Positions 1-6,411 of a stretch of 15,996 bases of DNA are shown piece by piece. The position numbers and the translations under genes are program-made. This DNA is from Actinomycetota bacterium (GTDB lineage Bacteria; Actinomycetota; Acidimicrobiia; Acidimicrobiales; Ilumatobacteraceae), in contig JAPKZT010000263.1 of NCBI GenBank assembly GCA_026393655.1, forward strand, positions 1-15,996, in the 5' to 3' direction. A model generated the notes under the pieces. It saw nothing but the letters and a program-made list of their open reading frames with translations. It searched no databases and was not told where the DNA came from. The first letter of the stretch is position 1. Every line of letters starts with the position of its first letter.

Positions 1-2093
1 CTAGTGGTTCTTCTGGAACGACTGGTTCGGCTGGCTCGAATGTGGCCGTTGTGTTGCCTGTCGAGATTCCTGGTGTGATTTCGGTCTGTGTAAATAAATC
101 AACTTCGGTGTTACGTGACACTGCAGATAATTCTTGTTCGGCTAGCAATGAAGTGAAGGTCGAGTGGCTTGACAGTGGTGCGTCGCCAAAGATTTGTGTA
201 AATAATAATAATCGTCAAATGACTTTGGCTCAAGATGGCAAATGTTCAACAAAGAACAGTGCTGTTGCAGATGTGACCGTCAACAAACAAATTTTGGCTT
301 GTGCTGATGACAAAACTGGTGTGCTGCGTTATCAGGCATCTGGTATTTGTGGTGTGAATAATGATCCTGTTGTTTGGGTACTTAAAGATCAAGGCGTGGC
401 AAGAAATGTTGATTCGGGTGTCAAAAAAGGTGTCATTGAGATTATTAGCTTGATACCAACTAACGGTGCTGGTAACGCTGGTGCTGGTACTAGTTCTGGA
501 GCTAGTACTGGTGGCTCAACAAAAACTGTTACAACTAGCCCGACTACAAATACTTCTTCAGCAACAACTACAACAACTACTGCTGCGCCGATTAGTACTG
601 CAACAACAACTACTAGTTCAACTACAACAACTAGTTCATCAACAACGACGACGACTGTTGCGTCGCGTGTGTCTGGTTCGTTTGCCGGTTATTTGGGTGG
701 TACTTGTCCTGATGGTTCAGGTATTCCTTGGTACTGGGGTAGTGGTGGGCAAGCTCGTGCAGGCGGTTGTTCGGCTGCTGCATCAATAGCGCCAATCTCT
801 ACTGGTGGTTCTGGTAGTTCTGAATCGGCGGCAACAACCACCACAACAGTTGCACCTGTTGTTGTGCCCGGCACACCAGCCACACCAACTGGTGTTTCAG
901 GCAACGCTCAAGTCACGGTTTCAGTCACTGCTGGTTCTGGTGGCACACCAACTAGCTACACAGTTAGTGCGTCACCACAAGTTTCCGGAGTCACTCGAAC
1001 TTGCACGGTTACTGGTGCGTCTGGTTCATGTGCTGTTACCGGTTTAACAAACGGCACGGCGTACACGTTTACGACAACAGCAACAAACTCTGCAGGCACA
1101 TCAAGTGCGTCGACTGCGTCTAGTTCGGTAACACCACAAGTAGTGCCTGGCACACCAGCCACACCAACTGGTGTTTCAGGTAACACTCAAGTCACTGTCT
1201 CTGTTACTGCTGGTACTGGCGGCACACCAACTAGTTACACGATCACTAAATCAACTGATGGTGTCACATATTCGACAGGTTGCACAGTTACTGTTCCGGC
1301 TAGTTCATGTGTTGTTACAGGTTTAACAAACGGCACGGCCTACACGTTTAAAACAACAGCAACGAACTCTGCAGGCACATCAAGTTTGTCGAGCGCGTCA
1401 GCTTCGGTAACACCAGCAACGGTATATACCGTTGGCAGCACCGGCCCGGGCGGCGGCCTTGTGTTCTACGTTCAATCCGGTGGTGGTACGTTCACTTCAA
1501 CAGGGTCAGACTGTGATACTGCATGCAAATATTTGGAAGTCGCGCCCAGTGACCAAGGATTAAACATTCCGGTGGCGACGGCGGCTGCGTTCTGCTACGC
1601 GGCTAGTTCCGATACGGGCAACCAAGATTGCCAAAACAACAGCATTTACTCAAACACTTCTGGTCAAGCTGCGTCACGCACTGCGTCAAATGCCATTGGC
1701 ATGGGAATGGCGAATACAAACGCAATATATGCTCGCATGACTACGGCTGGAGGTGCTGCCACGAGTGCTTATTCCGCAGGAATCGCATGGGACTACTCGA
1801 ACAACGGCAAAACCGACTGGCATCTGCCATCACTAGACGAACTCAATCAGTTGTGTAAATGGAATGGAGGTTTGGCTTGGTCATCGAATGCCACAGTGTG
1901 TTCCGGTGGCACTTTGAACTCTGCTACGAATGGAGCAAACACAAGTGCTTTTAGCACTAACACCTATTGGAGTTCTTCGGAGTTCTCCGGCGCTGCCACG
2001 CAGTCCCAGAATTTTCCCACTGGCAATGTGAACGCAGGCTTTTGGAAGGGCGACGCAAACAAGCGGATGCGTGCAGTGCGGGCTTTTGGTTAG
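1..2093 (+). CDS. modular cell-surface protein with Fn3 repeats and Lcl/DUF1566-like C-terminal domain (5' partial)
   Basis: The frame is open to the left edge (first full codon at 3) through a Gly/Ser/Thr linker, so the GTG at 42 is not a convincing start and the gene begins outside the window. Order of parts: three Cys-containing repeats of about 35 residues (nt 66-400; e.g. ISVCVNKSTSVLR and ILACADDKTGVLRY); a Thr/Ser/Ala-rich linker (about 460-660); a short Gly/Cys/Trp-rich segment (about 660-800); a second linker; two Fn3-like domains (about 870-1425); and a C-terminal domain from about 1422. That domain has TGPGGGLVFYV, CKYLEVAP, DWHLPSLDELNQLCKW, YWSSSE and a closing MRAVRAFG, which is the pattern of the Lcl C-terminal/DUF1566 family seen in surface adhesins. 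The gene at 2332 carries a paralog of the same domain. No membrane anchor is visible in the part present. I infer an exported adhesin; the ligand is unknown. Confidence 0.85.
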   Translation, partial: SGSSGTTGSAGSNVAVVLPVEIPGVISVCVNKSTSVLRDTADNSCSASNEVKVEWLDSGASPKICVNNNNRQMTLAQDGKCSTKNSAVADVTVNKQILACADDKTGVLRYQASGICGVNNDPVVWVLKDQGVARNVDSGVKKGVIEIISLIPTNGAGNAGAGTSSGASTGGSTKTVTTSPTTNTSSATTTTTTAAPISTATTTTSSTTTTSSSTTTTTVASRVSGSFAGYLGGTCPDGSGIPWYWGSGGQARAGGCSAAASIAPISTGGSGSSESAATTTTTVAPVVVPGTPATPTGVSGNAQVTVSVTAGSGGTPTSYTVSASPQVSGVTRTCTVTGASGSCAVTGLTNGTAYTFTTTATNSAGTSSASTASSSVTPQVVPGTPATPTGVSGNTQVTVSVTAGTGGTPTSYTITKSTDGVTYSTGCTVTVPASSCVVTGLTNGTAYTFKTTATNSAGTSSLSSASASVTPATVYTVGSTGPGGGLVFYVQSGGGTFTSTGSDCDTACKYLEVAPSDQGLNIPVATAAAFCYAASSDTGNQDCQNNSIYSNTSGQAASRTASNAIGMGMANTNAIYARMTTAGGAATSAYSAGIAWDYSNNGKTDWHLPSLDELNQLCKWNGGLAWSSNATVCSGGTLNSATNGANTSAFSTNTYWSSSEFSGAATQSQNFPTGNVNAGFWKGDANKRMRAVRAFG
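540..660 (+). repeat. low-complexity ACA/ACT-rich tract encoding Thr/Ser linker
   Basis: Imperfect trinucleotide runs (aca, act, caa, acg) encode a Thr/Ser/Ala linker between the N-terminal repeats and the Fn3 part. A shorter tract of the same kind lies near 826-860. Such tracts are prone to length change by slippage and typically separate folded modules in secreted proteins. Confidence 0.75.
871..1428 (+). repeat. tandem duplication of a 279-bp Fn3-encoding unit
   Basis: Two units repeat with an offset of exactly 279 nt (93 codons). The stretch starting at 871 (cacaccagccacaccaact and onward through 'ggtgtttcaggcaacgctcaagtcac') recurs at 1150 with two substitutions. The stretch at 1041 (ggtttaacaaacggcacggc) recurs at 1320 unchanged. 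The interiors differ more (VSASPQVSGVTRT against ITKSTDGVTYSTG), so the units have diverged in the middle while their ends stayed nearly identical. Confidence 0.9.
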
Positions 2094-2232
2094 TTACTTA
2101 ACTATATTAATTTTGCTTTTTGGTGACGATGGCGTTTATTCAGGAGTGAGCAGTTTTTCGTGATGTTTATCGGCTGACGCTGTGCATCCACCAGCACTGT
2201 CTAGTTGCAAGTTTCTAGATTGTGATTCGGGC

Positions 2233-2260
2233 TTGAGCAATCAAAGACGGTCGGTAGAGT
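2233..2260 (+). promoter_or_regulatory. putative promoter TTGAGC-N16-TAGAGT in the left direct-repeat copy
   Basis: A -35-like TTGAGC (2233-2238) is followed after 16 nt by TAGAGT (2255-2260). Seven nt later is an ATG (2268). The -10 lies in the repeated segment and the -35 lies outside it. The right copy at 5649 has no comparable -35, so this may be the original promoter of the C26 gene, now driving the Lcl-domain gene. The assignment is by eye. Confidence 0.45.
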
Positions 2261-2298
2261 TTTGTAGATGTCGCCATTGATCGCACTTGCTGGACGTT
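2251..2298 (+). repeat. direct repeat, left copy (47/48 identical to 5645-5692)
   Basis: Positions 2255-2298 are identical over 44 nt to 5649-5692. Three more bases match upstream after one mismatch. The copy contains TAGAGT, an ATG and the first ten codons (MSPLIALAGR) of the C26 gene that is intact at 5662. Beyond 2298 similarity fades. The two copies are 3394 nt apart and in the same orientation. Confidence 0.95.
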
Positions 2299-2330
2299 TT
2301 GGTGTTTGCTTATTGCTGATAGGTCATTGA
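2268..2330 (+). pseudogene. stranded 5' fragment of the C26 hydrolase gene, now a 20-codon upstream ORF
   Basis: The ATG at 2268 opens MSPLIALAGR, identical to the start of the intact gene at 5662. The frame then diverges to FGVCLLLIGH and stops with TGA at 2328-2330. One base separates this stop from the GTG start (2332) of the Lcl-domain gene. The fragment can no longer encode an enzyme. Its ATG sits 7 nt behind a -10-like hexamer, so it could be translated leaderlessly and feed ribosomes to the next gene by termination-reinitiation. That role is inference. Confidence 0.7.
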
Positions 2331-2331
2331 C

Positions 2332-3141
2332 GTGAAAACTCTTAATCGCATAGTTGTAGTTTCAGTGTTGTCGGCTGTCGTGTTGGCAACCGGTGTTTTA
2401 TCGACCGGTGTGGCTAATGCGAAATTAAATTCGACATCTGAAGATGTTCGTGTTGCAGCAAGCAAGTTTCGCTCAAGTGTGACCACGACATCGAGTTCGC
2501 AATCAATGACTTGCGCAACTGGAGCGAAGTGTGTTCTTGGCGATATCGGCCCGGGTGGCGGCCAAGTTTTTTATGTCGCAGATGGTATTAGTTTTTTCAC
2601 TTCAGTCGGCTCGATTTGCAATACGAAATGCAAATATCTTGAGGCGGCACCAGTTTCATGGAGTACTAGTACTCAAAAACCTAAGCAAACAAATTGCGTG
2701 ACTCCTGGTAGTGCAACGACAGATCCAAAATGTGTGTGGTCTGGCGTTACCGCAAAATTAATTGGGTTATCCGCTCAGGGCATTGAAATTGGCACCGGAT
2801 ATGCAAACACATCGGCGATTATCGCTCAATCAAATATTGCGGGCAAGGCTGCGACTGCTGCTCGCGGCTATCAAGGTGGTGGGTTCGTAGATTGGTTTTT
2901 GCCGTCACAACTTGAACTCAACCAGTTGTGTCGATACGCACAAAATCTTGAGGTCGACACTGGCACAACATCTTGCGTTCGCGGTGAACTGCGTCCTGGT
3001 TTTTCGGCTGATTACTACTGGAGTTCTTCTGAGAGCATTCGTCCGTACCCTGCGCGTTTTCAGTCATTTAATACTGGGGCGCAGATCACGAGTAGCAAAT
3101 TTTATGCGTTCTATGTGCGCCCGGTGCGAGCGTTTGGATAA
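2332..3141 (+). CDS. secreted Lcl/DUF1566-like domain protein
   Basis: 269 residues. A Sec signal peptide is clear: MKTLNR basic start, hydrophobic core, and likely cleavage after VANA at residue 30. After a Ser/Thr-rich stretch comes one Lcl/DUF1566-like domain. It shows DIGPGGGQVFYVADG, CKYLEAAP, IEIGTGYANTSAII, FVDWFLPSQLELNQLC, YWSSSE and a terminal VRPVRAFG. These landmarks match the C-terminal domain of the preceding gene, so the two are paralogs. Several Cys residues suggest disulfides outside the cell. The start is GTG 2332, one base after the stop of the 20-codon ORF; no good Shine-Dalgarno is visible, which favours coupling. The role is probably surface binding, but the ligand is unknown. 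Confidence 0.85.
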   Translation: MKTLNRIVVVSVLSAVVLATGVLSTGVANAKLNSTSEDVRVAASKFRSSVTTTSSSQSMTCATGAKCVLGDIGPGGGQVFYVADGISFFTSVGSICNTKCKYLEAAPVSWSTSTQKPKQTNCVTPGSATTDPKCVWSGVTAKLIGLSAQGIEIGTGYANTSAIIAQSNIAGKAATAARGYQGGGFVDWFLPSQLELNQLCRYAQNLEVDTGTTSCVRGELRPGFSADYYWSSSESIRPYPARFQSFNTGAQITSSKFYAFYVRPVRAFG

Positions 3142-3208
3142 TCACAAAATAGTGCTTTAGTTAACTCGGTTTAGTGGTTAAATCCGCGATCTGAGTGTCG
3201 ATTTAGTA

Positions 3209-3214
3209 GATAAT
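3209..3214 (+). promoter_or_regulatory. -10-like GATAAT, 5 nt before GTG 3220
   Basis: GATAAT differs from the consensus TATAAT by one base and ends 5 nt before the GTG. A leaderless or near-leaderless transcript is suggested. No matching -35 was identified. Confidence 0.4.
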
Positions 3215-3219
3215 TGTGA

Positions 3220-4920
3220 GTGAGATTTACGACCTACTACTTGCGTCGGGTTAGTCGTTGGCTAAATCGTAGGTTTGTTCGAGATATCGGTTTTACGTTG
3301 ACTGAGTTGGTTATCACGATGCTGGTTCTTGGTGTTTTGACGAGTATTGCGATACCGAGTTTTTTGGGTTCACGTAACAATTCTTACGACAAAGAAGCAC
3401 AGGCATCTATCGAAGTTGTATTGCGGGCAGCGAGATTGCTTTATCAAAGTCAGGGCGATTTTTCGACGGGTTCGTCAGCGCAATGTGGCGATTCAACAAT
3501 TCTGGCAGCTGATCTACAAAAACTTGAACCCAATGTTGATGATGTTGCGAGTTCTGTTTCATCAACTAATTCTCGAGTAGTGAGTGTTCAGGCTGTTCAA
3601 ACATGGAACTCAAATGGTGAGCTTTTAGGGTGCCAAGGTTTTTATGCTGTTGCGTTGTCGTCTAGTGGTAGTTGTTGGGCTGCTCGACTTATTGTTGAAG
3701 GCAAATTTTTGCGGTCTAGCAGTGTGTCACCGGTTGCTGTCGCGCAACAAACAAATACATCCAATAAGGCTGTTACTACTTGGACTGCTTTAGCGGTTAA
3801 CGGTACTGCCTTTGGTGCGTTGAAACCGCAAACCAGCGCGGCTGATGGTAACAACACAAATAATCTTGCTTCGATTAAAACTTATTGCAAAGCTAAAGAA
3901 CAATCGACAGGTTCACCAACAGTTGATGGTTTATATATTGCACCGTCACAGTTTTATGCAACATGGCGTGATGTTGCACCAGGTGGAACCGCAAGCAATG
4001 TTTCTGCAGCTGCTGCTGAGGCAGTAATCGCTGCTGCGGCAGGAACCGGATCTTTATGGACTTCGCGCACCGCAGCAAGCGCCGATAGTTGGGTTGCTGT
4101 TGCTTACGGTGGCGGCAGGTATGTCGCGGTCGGTACTAATGCGGTGATGACTTCAACCGATGGGATTACTTGGACTTCAGGTACGCCAGCAACAAGCGAT
4201 GAATGGTGGGGCGTGGCTTATGGTGCTGGCATTTGGGTGGCTGTCTCTTACAACGGCACCGTGATGACTTCGACAAACGGAACAGCTTGGACACAACGCT
4301 TCCCACCGGCTGGCAATGAATACTTCGGGGTGACGTATGGCAATGGATTGTTTGTAGCCGTAGGAGAAACCGCTACGGGAAGTCCAAACAACCAAATAAT
4401 AACTTCGCCAGATGGGATTAACTGGACTGCTCGGTCGTCGCCTGTCATCATTAGATGGCACAGCGTGGCGTATGGCAATAATTTGTTTGTCGCAGTCGCC
4501 CGCGACGGAACTGCCACAAATCGAGTAATGACTTCGACTGATGGGATTACTTGGACGACGCAAACGTCAGTATCCGGCGCTTGGAGAAGCGTGGCTTATG
4601 GCAATGGTTTGTGGGTAGCAACCCAATATTCATCCAATGGCATTATGACTTCGCCCGATGGGATCACATGGACAGCAAGGACAACAATAACCGGAACTGC
4701 TCAAGATTGGTCGACGGTTGTCTATGGAAGTAACACGTGGGTAGCTGTTGCCATTACAGGTACTAAGAGAGTTATGACATCACCTGATGCAACTACTTGG
4801 ACTTCGCAATCATCGGCAGACGACAGTAAACAATGGTATGCACTGACTTATGGTGGGGGCAAGCTTGTCGCTGTTGCTCCGGCGGCTGGATCAGCTGTGG
4901 GCATCGTTATGACTGGCTGA
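3220..4920 (+). CDS. type IV prepilin-like protein fused to a C-terminal seven-repeat beta-propeller-like domain
   Basis: 566 residues. The first 24 form a basic leader ending in Gly24, followed by FTLTELVITMLVLGVLTSI. This is the class III (N-methylation) prepilin signal with Phe25 at +1 and Glu29 at +5, and the hydrophobic helix continues to IAIPSFLG. Residues of about 45-275 are a pilin-like body with several Cys. From Ser278 to the end, a motif recurs seven times: W..VAYGNG.WVAV, a variable loop, then VMTS.DGITWT. The last copy stops at VMTG, and the first is preceded by LWTSRTA. This suggests that the N-terminal strand completes the last blade, as in closed propellers. I infer a pilus-tip or minor pilin displaying a binding domain. 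No prepilin peptidase, PilB or PilC is in the window, so assembly must use machinery elsewhere. The ligand is unknown. The start is GTG 3220. Confidence 0.85.
   Translation: MRFTTYYLRRVSRWLNRRFVRDIGFTLTELVITMLVLGVLTSIAIPSFLGSRNNSYDKEAQASIEVVLRAARLLYQSQGDFSTGSSAQCGDSTILAADLQKLEPNVDDVASSVSSTNSRVVSVQAVQTWNSNGELLGCQGFYAVALSSSGSCWAARLIVEGKFLRSSSVSPVAVAQQTNTSNKAVTTWTALAVNGTAFGALKPQTSAADGNNTNNLASIKTYCKAKEQSTGSPTVDGLYIAPSQFYATWRDVAPGGTASNVSAAAAEAVIAAAAGTGSLWTSRTAASADSWVAVAYGGGRYVAVGTNAVMTSTDGITWTSGTPATSDEWWGVAYGAGIWVAVSYNGTVMTSTNGTAWTQRFPPAGNEYFGVTYGNGLFVAVGETATGSPNNQIITSPDGINWTARSSPVIIRWHSVAYGNNLFVAVARDGTATNRVMTSTDGITWTTQTSVSGAWRSVAYGNGLWVATQYSSNGIMTSPDGITWTARTTITGTAQDWSTVVYGSNTWVAVAITGTKRVMTSPDATTWTSQSSADDSKQWYALTYGGGKLVAVAPAAGSAVGIVMTG
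4085..4917 (+). repeat. seven degenerate tandem repeats encoding propeller blades
   Basis: Units lie at about 4087-4175, 4207-4295, 4321-4432, 4456-4557, 4583-4675, 4708-4806 and 4834-4917. The best-conserved DNA block is 'atgacttc.ac.gatggga' followed by 'ttacttggac', found near 4147, 4528 and in variants near 4400, 4648 and 4778. Spacing varies because the loop between the VAYG and TSxDG elements changes length. Confidence 0.8.
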
Positions 4921-4926
4921 TTTTTT
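4890..4926 (+). terminator. weak possible intrinsic terminator at end of prepilin gene
   Basis: ATCAGC (4890-4895) can pair with GCTGAT (4916-4921), which overlaps the stop codon. Five more T (4922-4926) follow. The stem is only about 6 bp with a 20-nt loop, so the call is tentative. Confidence 0.3.
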
Positions 4927-4998
4927 ATCGCAAGCATGAACTCATAATTGGGGTTGCTGGGGTACTTTGACACACGCCAATTGATTATTAATTTGCGG

Positions 4999-5004
4999 TA
5001 GAAT
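4999..5004 (+). promoter_or_regulatory. -10-like TAGAAT, 6 nt before GTG 5011
   Basis: TAGAAT followed by exactly 6 nt and GTG fits the spacing seen at other starts in this window, and it decides the start of the small gene. A TTGACA at 4967-4972 is 26 nt away, too far to be its -35. Confidence 0.5.
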
Positions 5005-5010
5005 TTGCAT

Positions 5011-5202
5011 GTGTCACAGATTGAAAAAGTGGTGACGATTAAGCGTTTGGGTCAGGAAGATCCGCCTTGGATGTATTGGCGCACGCGGCCACATGCTGAG
5101 CGGCTGGAAGCAGTAGAGAAAATTCGCAAAGAGTTTCATGGATGGACCAATGAACCTGAACCAAGACTTTCAAGAATTTATCGAATTATTCATCTCGCAT
5201 AA
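5011..5202 (+). CDS. small protein paired with the downstream nucleotidyltransferase
   Basis: 63 residues from GTG 5011; a TTG at 5005 would add two residues, but the -10-like TAGAAT ends at 5004. The protein is charged and soluble, with DPPWMYWRTRPHAERLEAVE followed by a basic end PRLSRIYRIIHLA. I know small proteins of this pattern (a 'W..RTP.ERL.AVE.LR' core and a 'RLQR.YRV' tail) as frequent upstream partners of stand-alone nucleotidyltransferases of the AbiEii/DUF6036 kind. Its 3' end overlaps the next gene by about 50-65 nt in another frame, so expression is coupled. The pair could be a toxin-antitoxin-like module; which partner inhibits is not visible. Confidence 0.7.
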   Translation: MSQIEKVVTIKRLGQEDPPWMYWRTRPHAERLEAVEKIRKEFHGWTNEPEPRLSRIYRIIHLA

Positions 5203-5596
5203 CGTCCGGTTCATGATTGTCGGAGGTTATGCAGTTGCTGCCCACGGTCATCCGCGATACACAAAAGATCTTGATGTGTGGGTCTGGGCTGATCCCAAAA
5301 ATGCTGATCGAGTCATTTCAGCGCTAGCCGAATTCGGATTTGGCGAATTAGGACTGACTGCTGGGGATTTTCTAAGGCCTGACTCGGTAGTGCAACTGGG
5401 CCATGAACCGCAACGAATCGACATCTTGACGTTTGCAACCGGACTTGATTTTGCTGAGGCGTTTAAAAACCACGTTTTGATCTCGGTTGGCGATGTACAG
5501 GTTCCATTCGTGTCGGTAGATGATCTACGGACGAACAAACTTGCTACGGGTCGGTTGCAAGATCTGGCTGATGCCGAATTTTTGGAAAAGAAATAG
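5138..5596 (+). CDS. MNT/AbiEii-like nucleotidyltransferase
   Basis: 152 residues from ATG 5138. An in-frame ATG at 5150 (MNLNQDFQEF) fits usual family N-termini slightly better. The nucleotidyltransferase signature is visible: VGGYAVAAHGHPRYTKDLDVWV, with Gly29-Gly30 and the metal-binding pair Asp44 and Asp46, and a third candidate acidic residue, Asp95, in RIDILT. Length fits small single-domain enzymes that transfer a nucleotide to RNA or protein and often act as toxins or modifiers in two-gene modules. It overlaps the 63-residue gene upstream and lies just inside the right direct repeat, so it belongs to the repeat-bounded cassette. The target is unknown. Confidence 0.8.
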   Translation: MDGPMNLNQDFQEFIELFISHNVRFMIVGGYAVAAHGHPRYTKDLDVWVWADPKNADRVISALAEFGFGELGLTAGDFLRPDSVVQLGHEPQRIDILTFATGLDFAEAFKNHVLISVGDVQVPFVSVDDLRTNKLATGRLQDLADAEFLEKK

Positions 5597-5644
5597 ATCA
5601 TTGAGAAGTGTTCTGTCCGCCTAAGGCGCGTAGTGAAGTGATGA

Positions 5645-5692
5645 TCGTTAGAGTTTTGTAGATGTCGCCATTGATCGCACTTGCTGGACGTT
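5645..5692 (+). repeat. direct repeat, right copy, spanning the start of the C26 gene
   Basis: Partner of 2251-2298. It holds the -10-like TAGAGT (5649-5654), the ATG at 5662 and the first ten codons of an intact gene, so this copy is functional in the coding sense. Four genes (2332-5596) lie between the copies. Confidence 0.95.
5649..5654 (+). promoter_or_regulatory. -10-like TAGAGT, 7 nt before ATG 5662
   Basis: The same hexamer and spacing occur at 7336 before ATG 7349 and at 2255 before ATG 2268. No recognisable -35 lies 16-18 nt upstream here. The upstream ATG at 5641 is closed by TAG after six codons, so 5662 is the start. Confidence 0.45.
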
Positions 5693-6411
5693 ACGGCGCA
5701 CCCAGTCGAGTGTCGCGAGATGCAGTTGCGTTTGCAGGGCGAAGATATCTTGATGCGATTCTGCGGGCGGGCGGCGAACCAGTCGTAATTTCTCCACAAC
5801 CATTAAAAACCAAAGATGCCGAGGCGATGATGCAACGGTTCGACGGACTGGTGTTGATGGGTGGCGCAGATGTCAACCCGATTCTTTATGGGCAAGTTGC
5901 CGGTGTTCATGTTTATGGCGTACAGCCCGAGCAAGATGCATTTGAAACAGCGCTGTTGAATGCGGCACTCAATGCCGATCTGCCCGTGCTGGCTGTGTGT
6001 CGCGGAATGCAGTTGGTAAATGTCGTGCTTGGCGGTTCGCTTGTGCAGCATCTTGGTGAACTTGCTAATGCGAACGAACTGCTTGCGCACGCGCCGAAGC
6101 AGTTTCCGGTTGGCGAAGAGTTTGCTTTGCACGAAGTGAATATTAAAAGTGGAACTCGAATGGCTGAGGCACTCGGCGCGACGAAAATTAACGGCGCGTC
6201 ATTTCATCACCAAGGGATTTTGAAACTCGCCGATGATTTGGTTGCTGTTGGGCACGCCCCAGACGGAATTCTTGAAGCAGTTGAGCATCGCACGAAGTGG
6301 CTGCTCGGCATGCAGTGGCACCCAGAAGACACGGCCGCTACAGACCCGCTGCAACAAAATTTATATAACGCGTTTGTTCAACGCGCGAGATTATCTTTGT
6401 CGCGTAGATAA
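5662..6411 (+). CDS. gamma-glutamyl-gamma-aminobutyrate hydrolase family protein (peptidase C26, class I amidotransferase fold)
   Basis: 249 residues, the normal length for stand-alone C26 hydrolases (PuuD-like), which cleave gamma-glutamyl amides in the cytoplasm, for example in putrescine/GABA breakdown. Visible landmarks: LVLMGGADVNPILYGQ near residue 70; the nucleophile elbow VLAVCRGMQLVN with Cys113; GASFHHQGI; and the catalytic dyad in GMQWHPED (His220, Glu222). All triad residues are present, so it is probably active. The substrate cannot be fixed from sequence; no putrescine pathway genes are adjacent. The start lies in the direct repeat. The 3' end overlaps the convergent DUF2236 gene by 34 nt. 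Confidence 0.9.
   Translation: MSPLIALAGRYGAPSRVSRDAVAFAGRRYLDAILRAGGEPVVISPQPLKTKDAEAMMQRFDGLVLMGGADVNPILYGQVAGVHVYGVQPEQDAFETALLNAALNADLPVLAVCRGMQLVNVVLGGSLVQHLGELANANELLAHAPKQFPVGEEFALHEVNIKSGTRMAEALGATKINGASFHHQGILKLADDLVAVGHAPDGILEAVEHRTKWLLGMQWHPEDTAATDPLQQNLYNAFVQRARLSLSRR

Noticed and set aside
2091..2104. TAGTTA-CT-TAACTA inverted repeat at the end of the first gene
   Set aside because: The stem is A/T-rich with a two-base loop and only a broken T stretch follows; too weak to call a terminator.
2094..2331. RNA gene or riboswitch in the gap before the Lcl-domain gene
   Set aside because: No tRNA arms or recognisable riboswitch core were seen; the gap is explained by a plain left flank, the promoter and the C26 gene fragment.
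4177..4563. 128-codon minus-strand frame opposite the propeller repeats
   Set aside because: It is an antisense shadow of the repeated coding sequence, with repetitive Arg/Ser/His-rich composition and no start signal.
4967..4972. Perfect TTGACA as the -35 of the small gene at 5011
   Set aside because: It is 26 nt from TAGAAT. A TAATTT at 4989-4994 has 16-nt spacing, but the -10 next to the GTG fits the window-wide pattern better; unresolved rather than supported.
5618..5628. CGCCTAAGGCG palindrome after the nucleotidyltransferase gene
   Set aside because: The stem is only 4-5 bp with no following T run, so it does not support a terminator or recombination site.
5248..5799. 183-codon minus-strand frame opposite the nucleotidyltransferase and C26 genes
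   Set aside because: Both plus-strand genes have clear catalytic motifs; the minus product has none and spans two unrelated genes.
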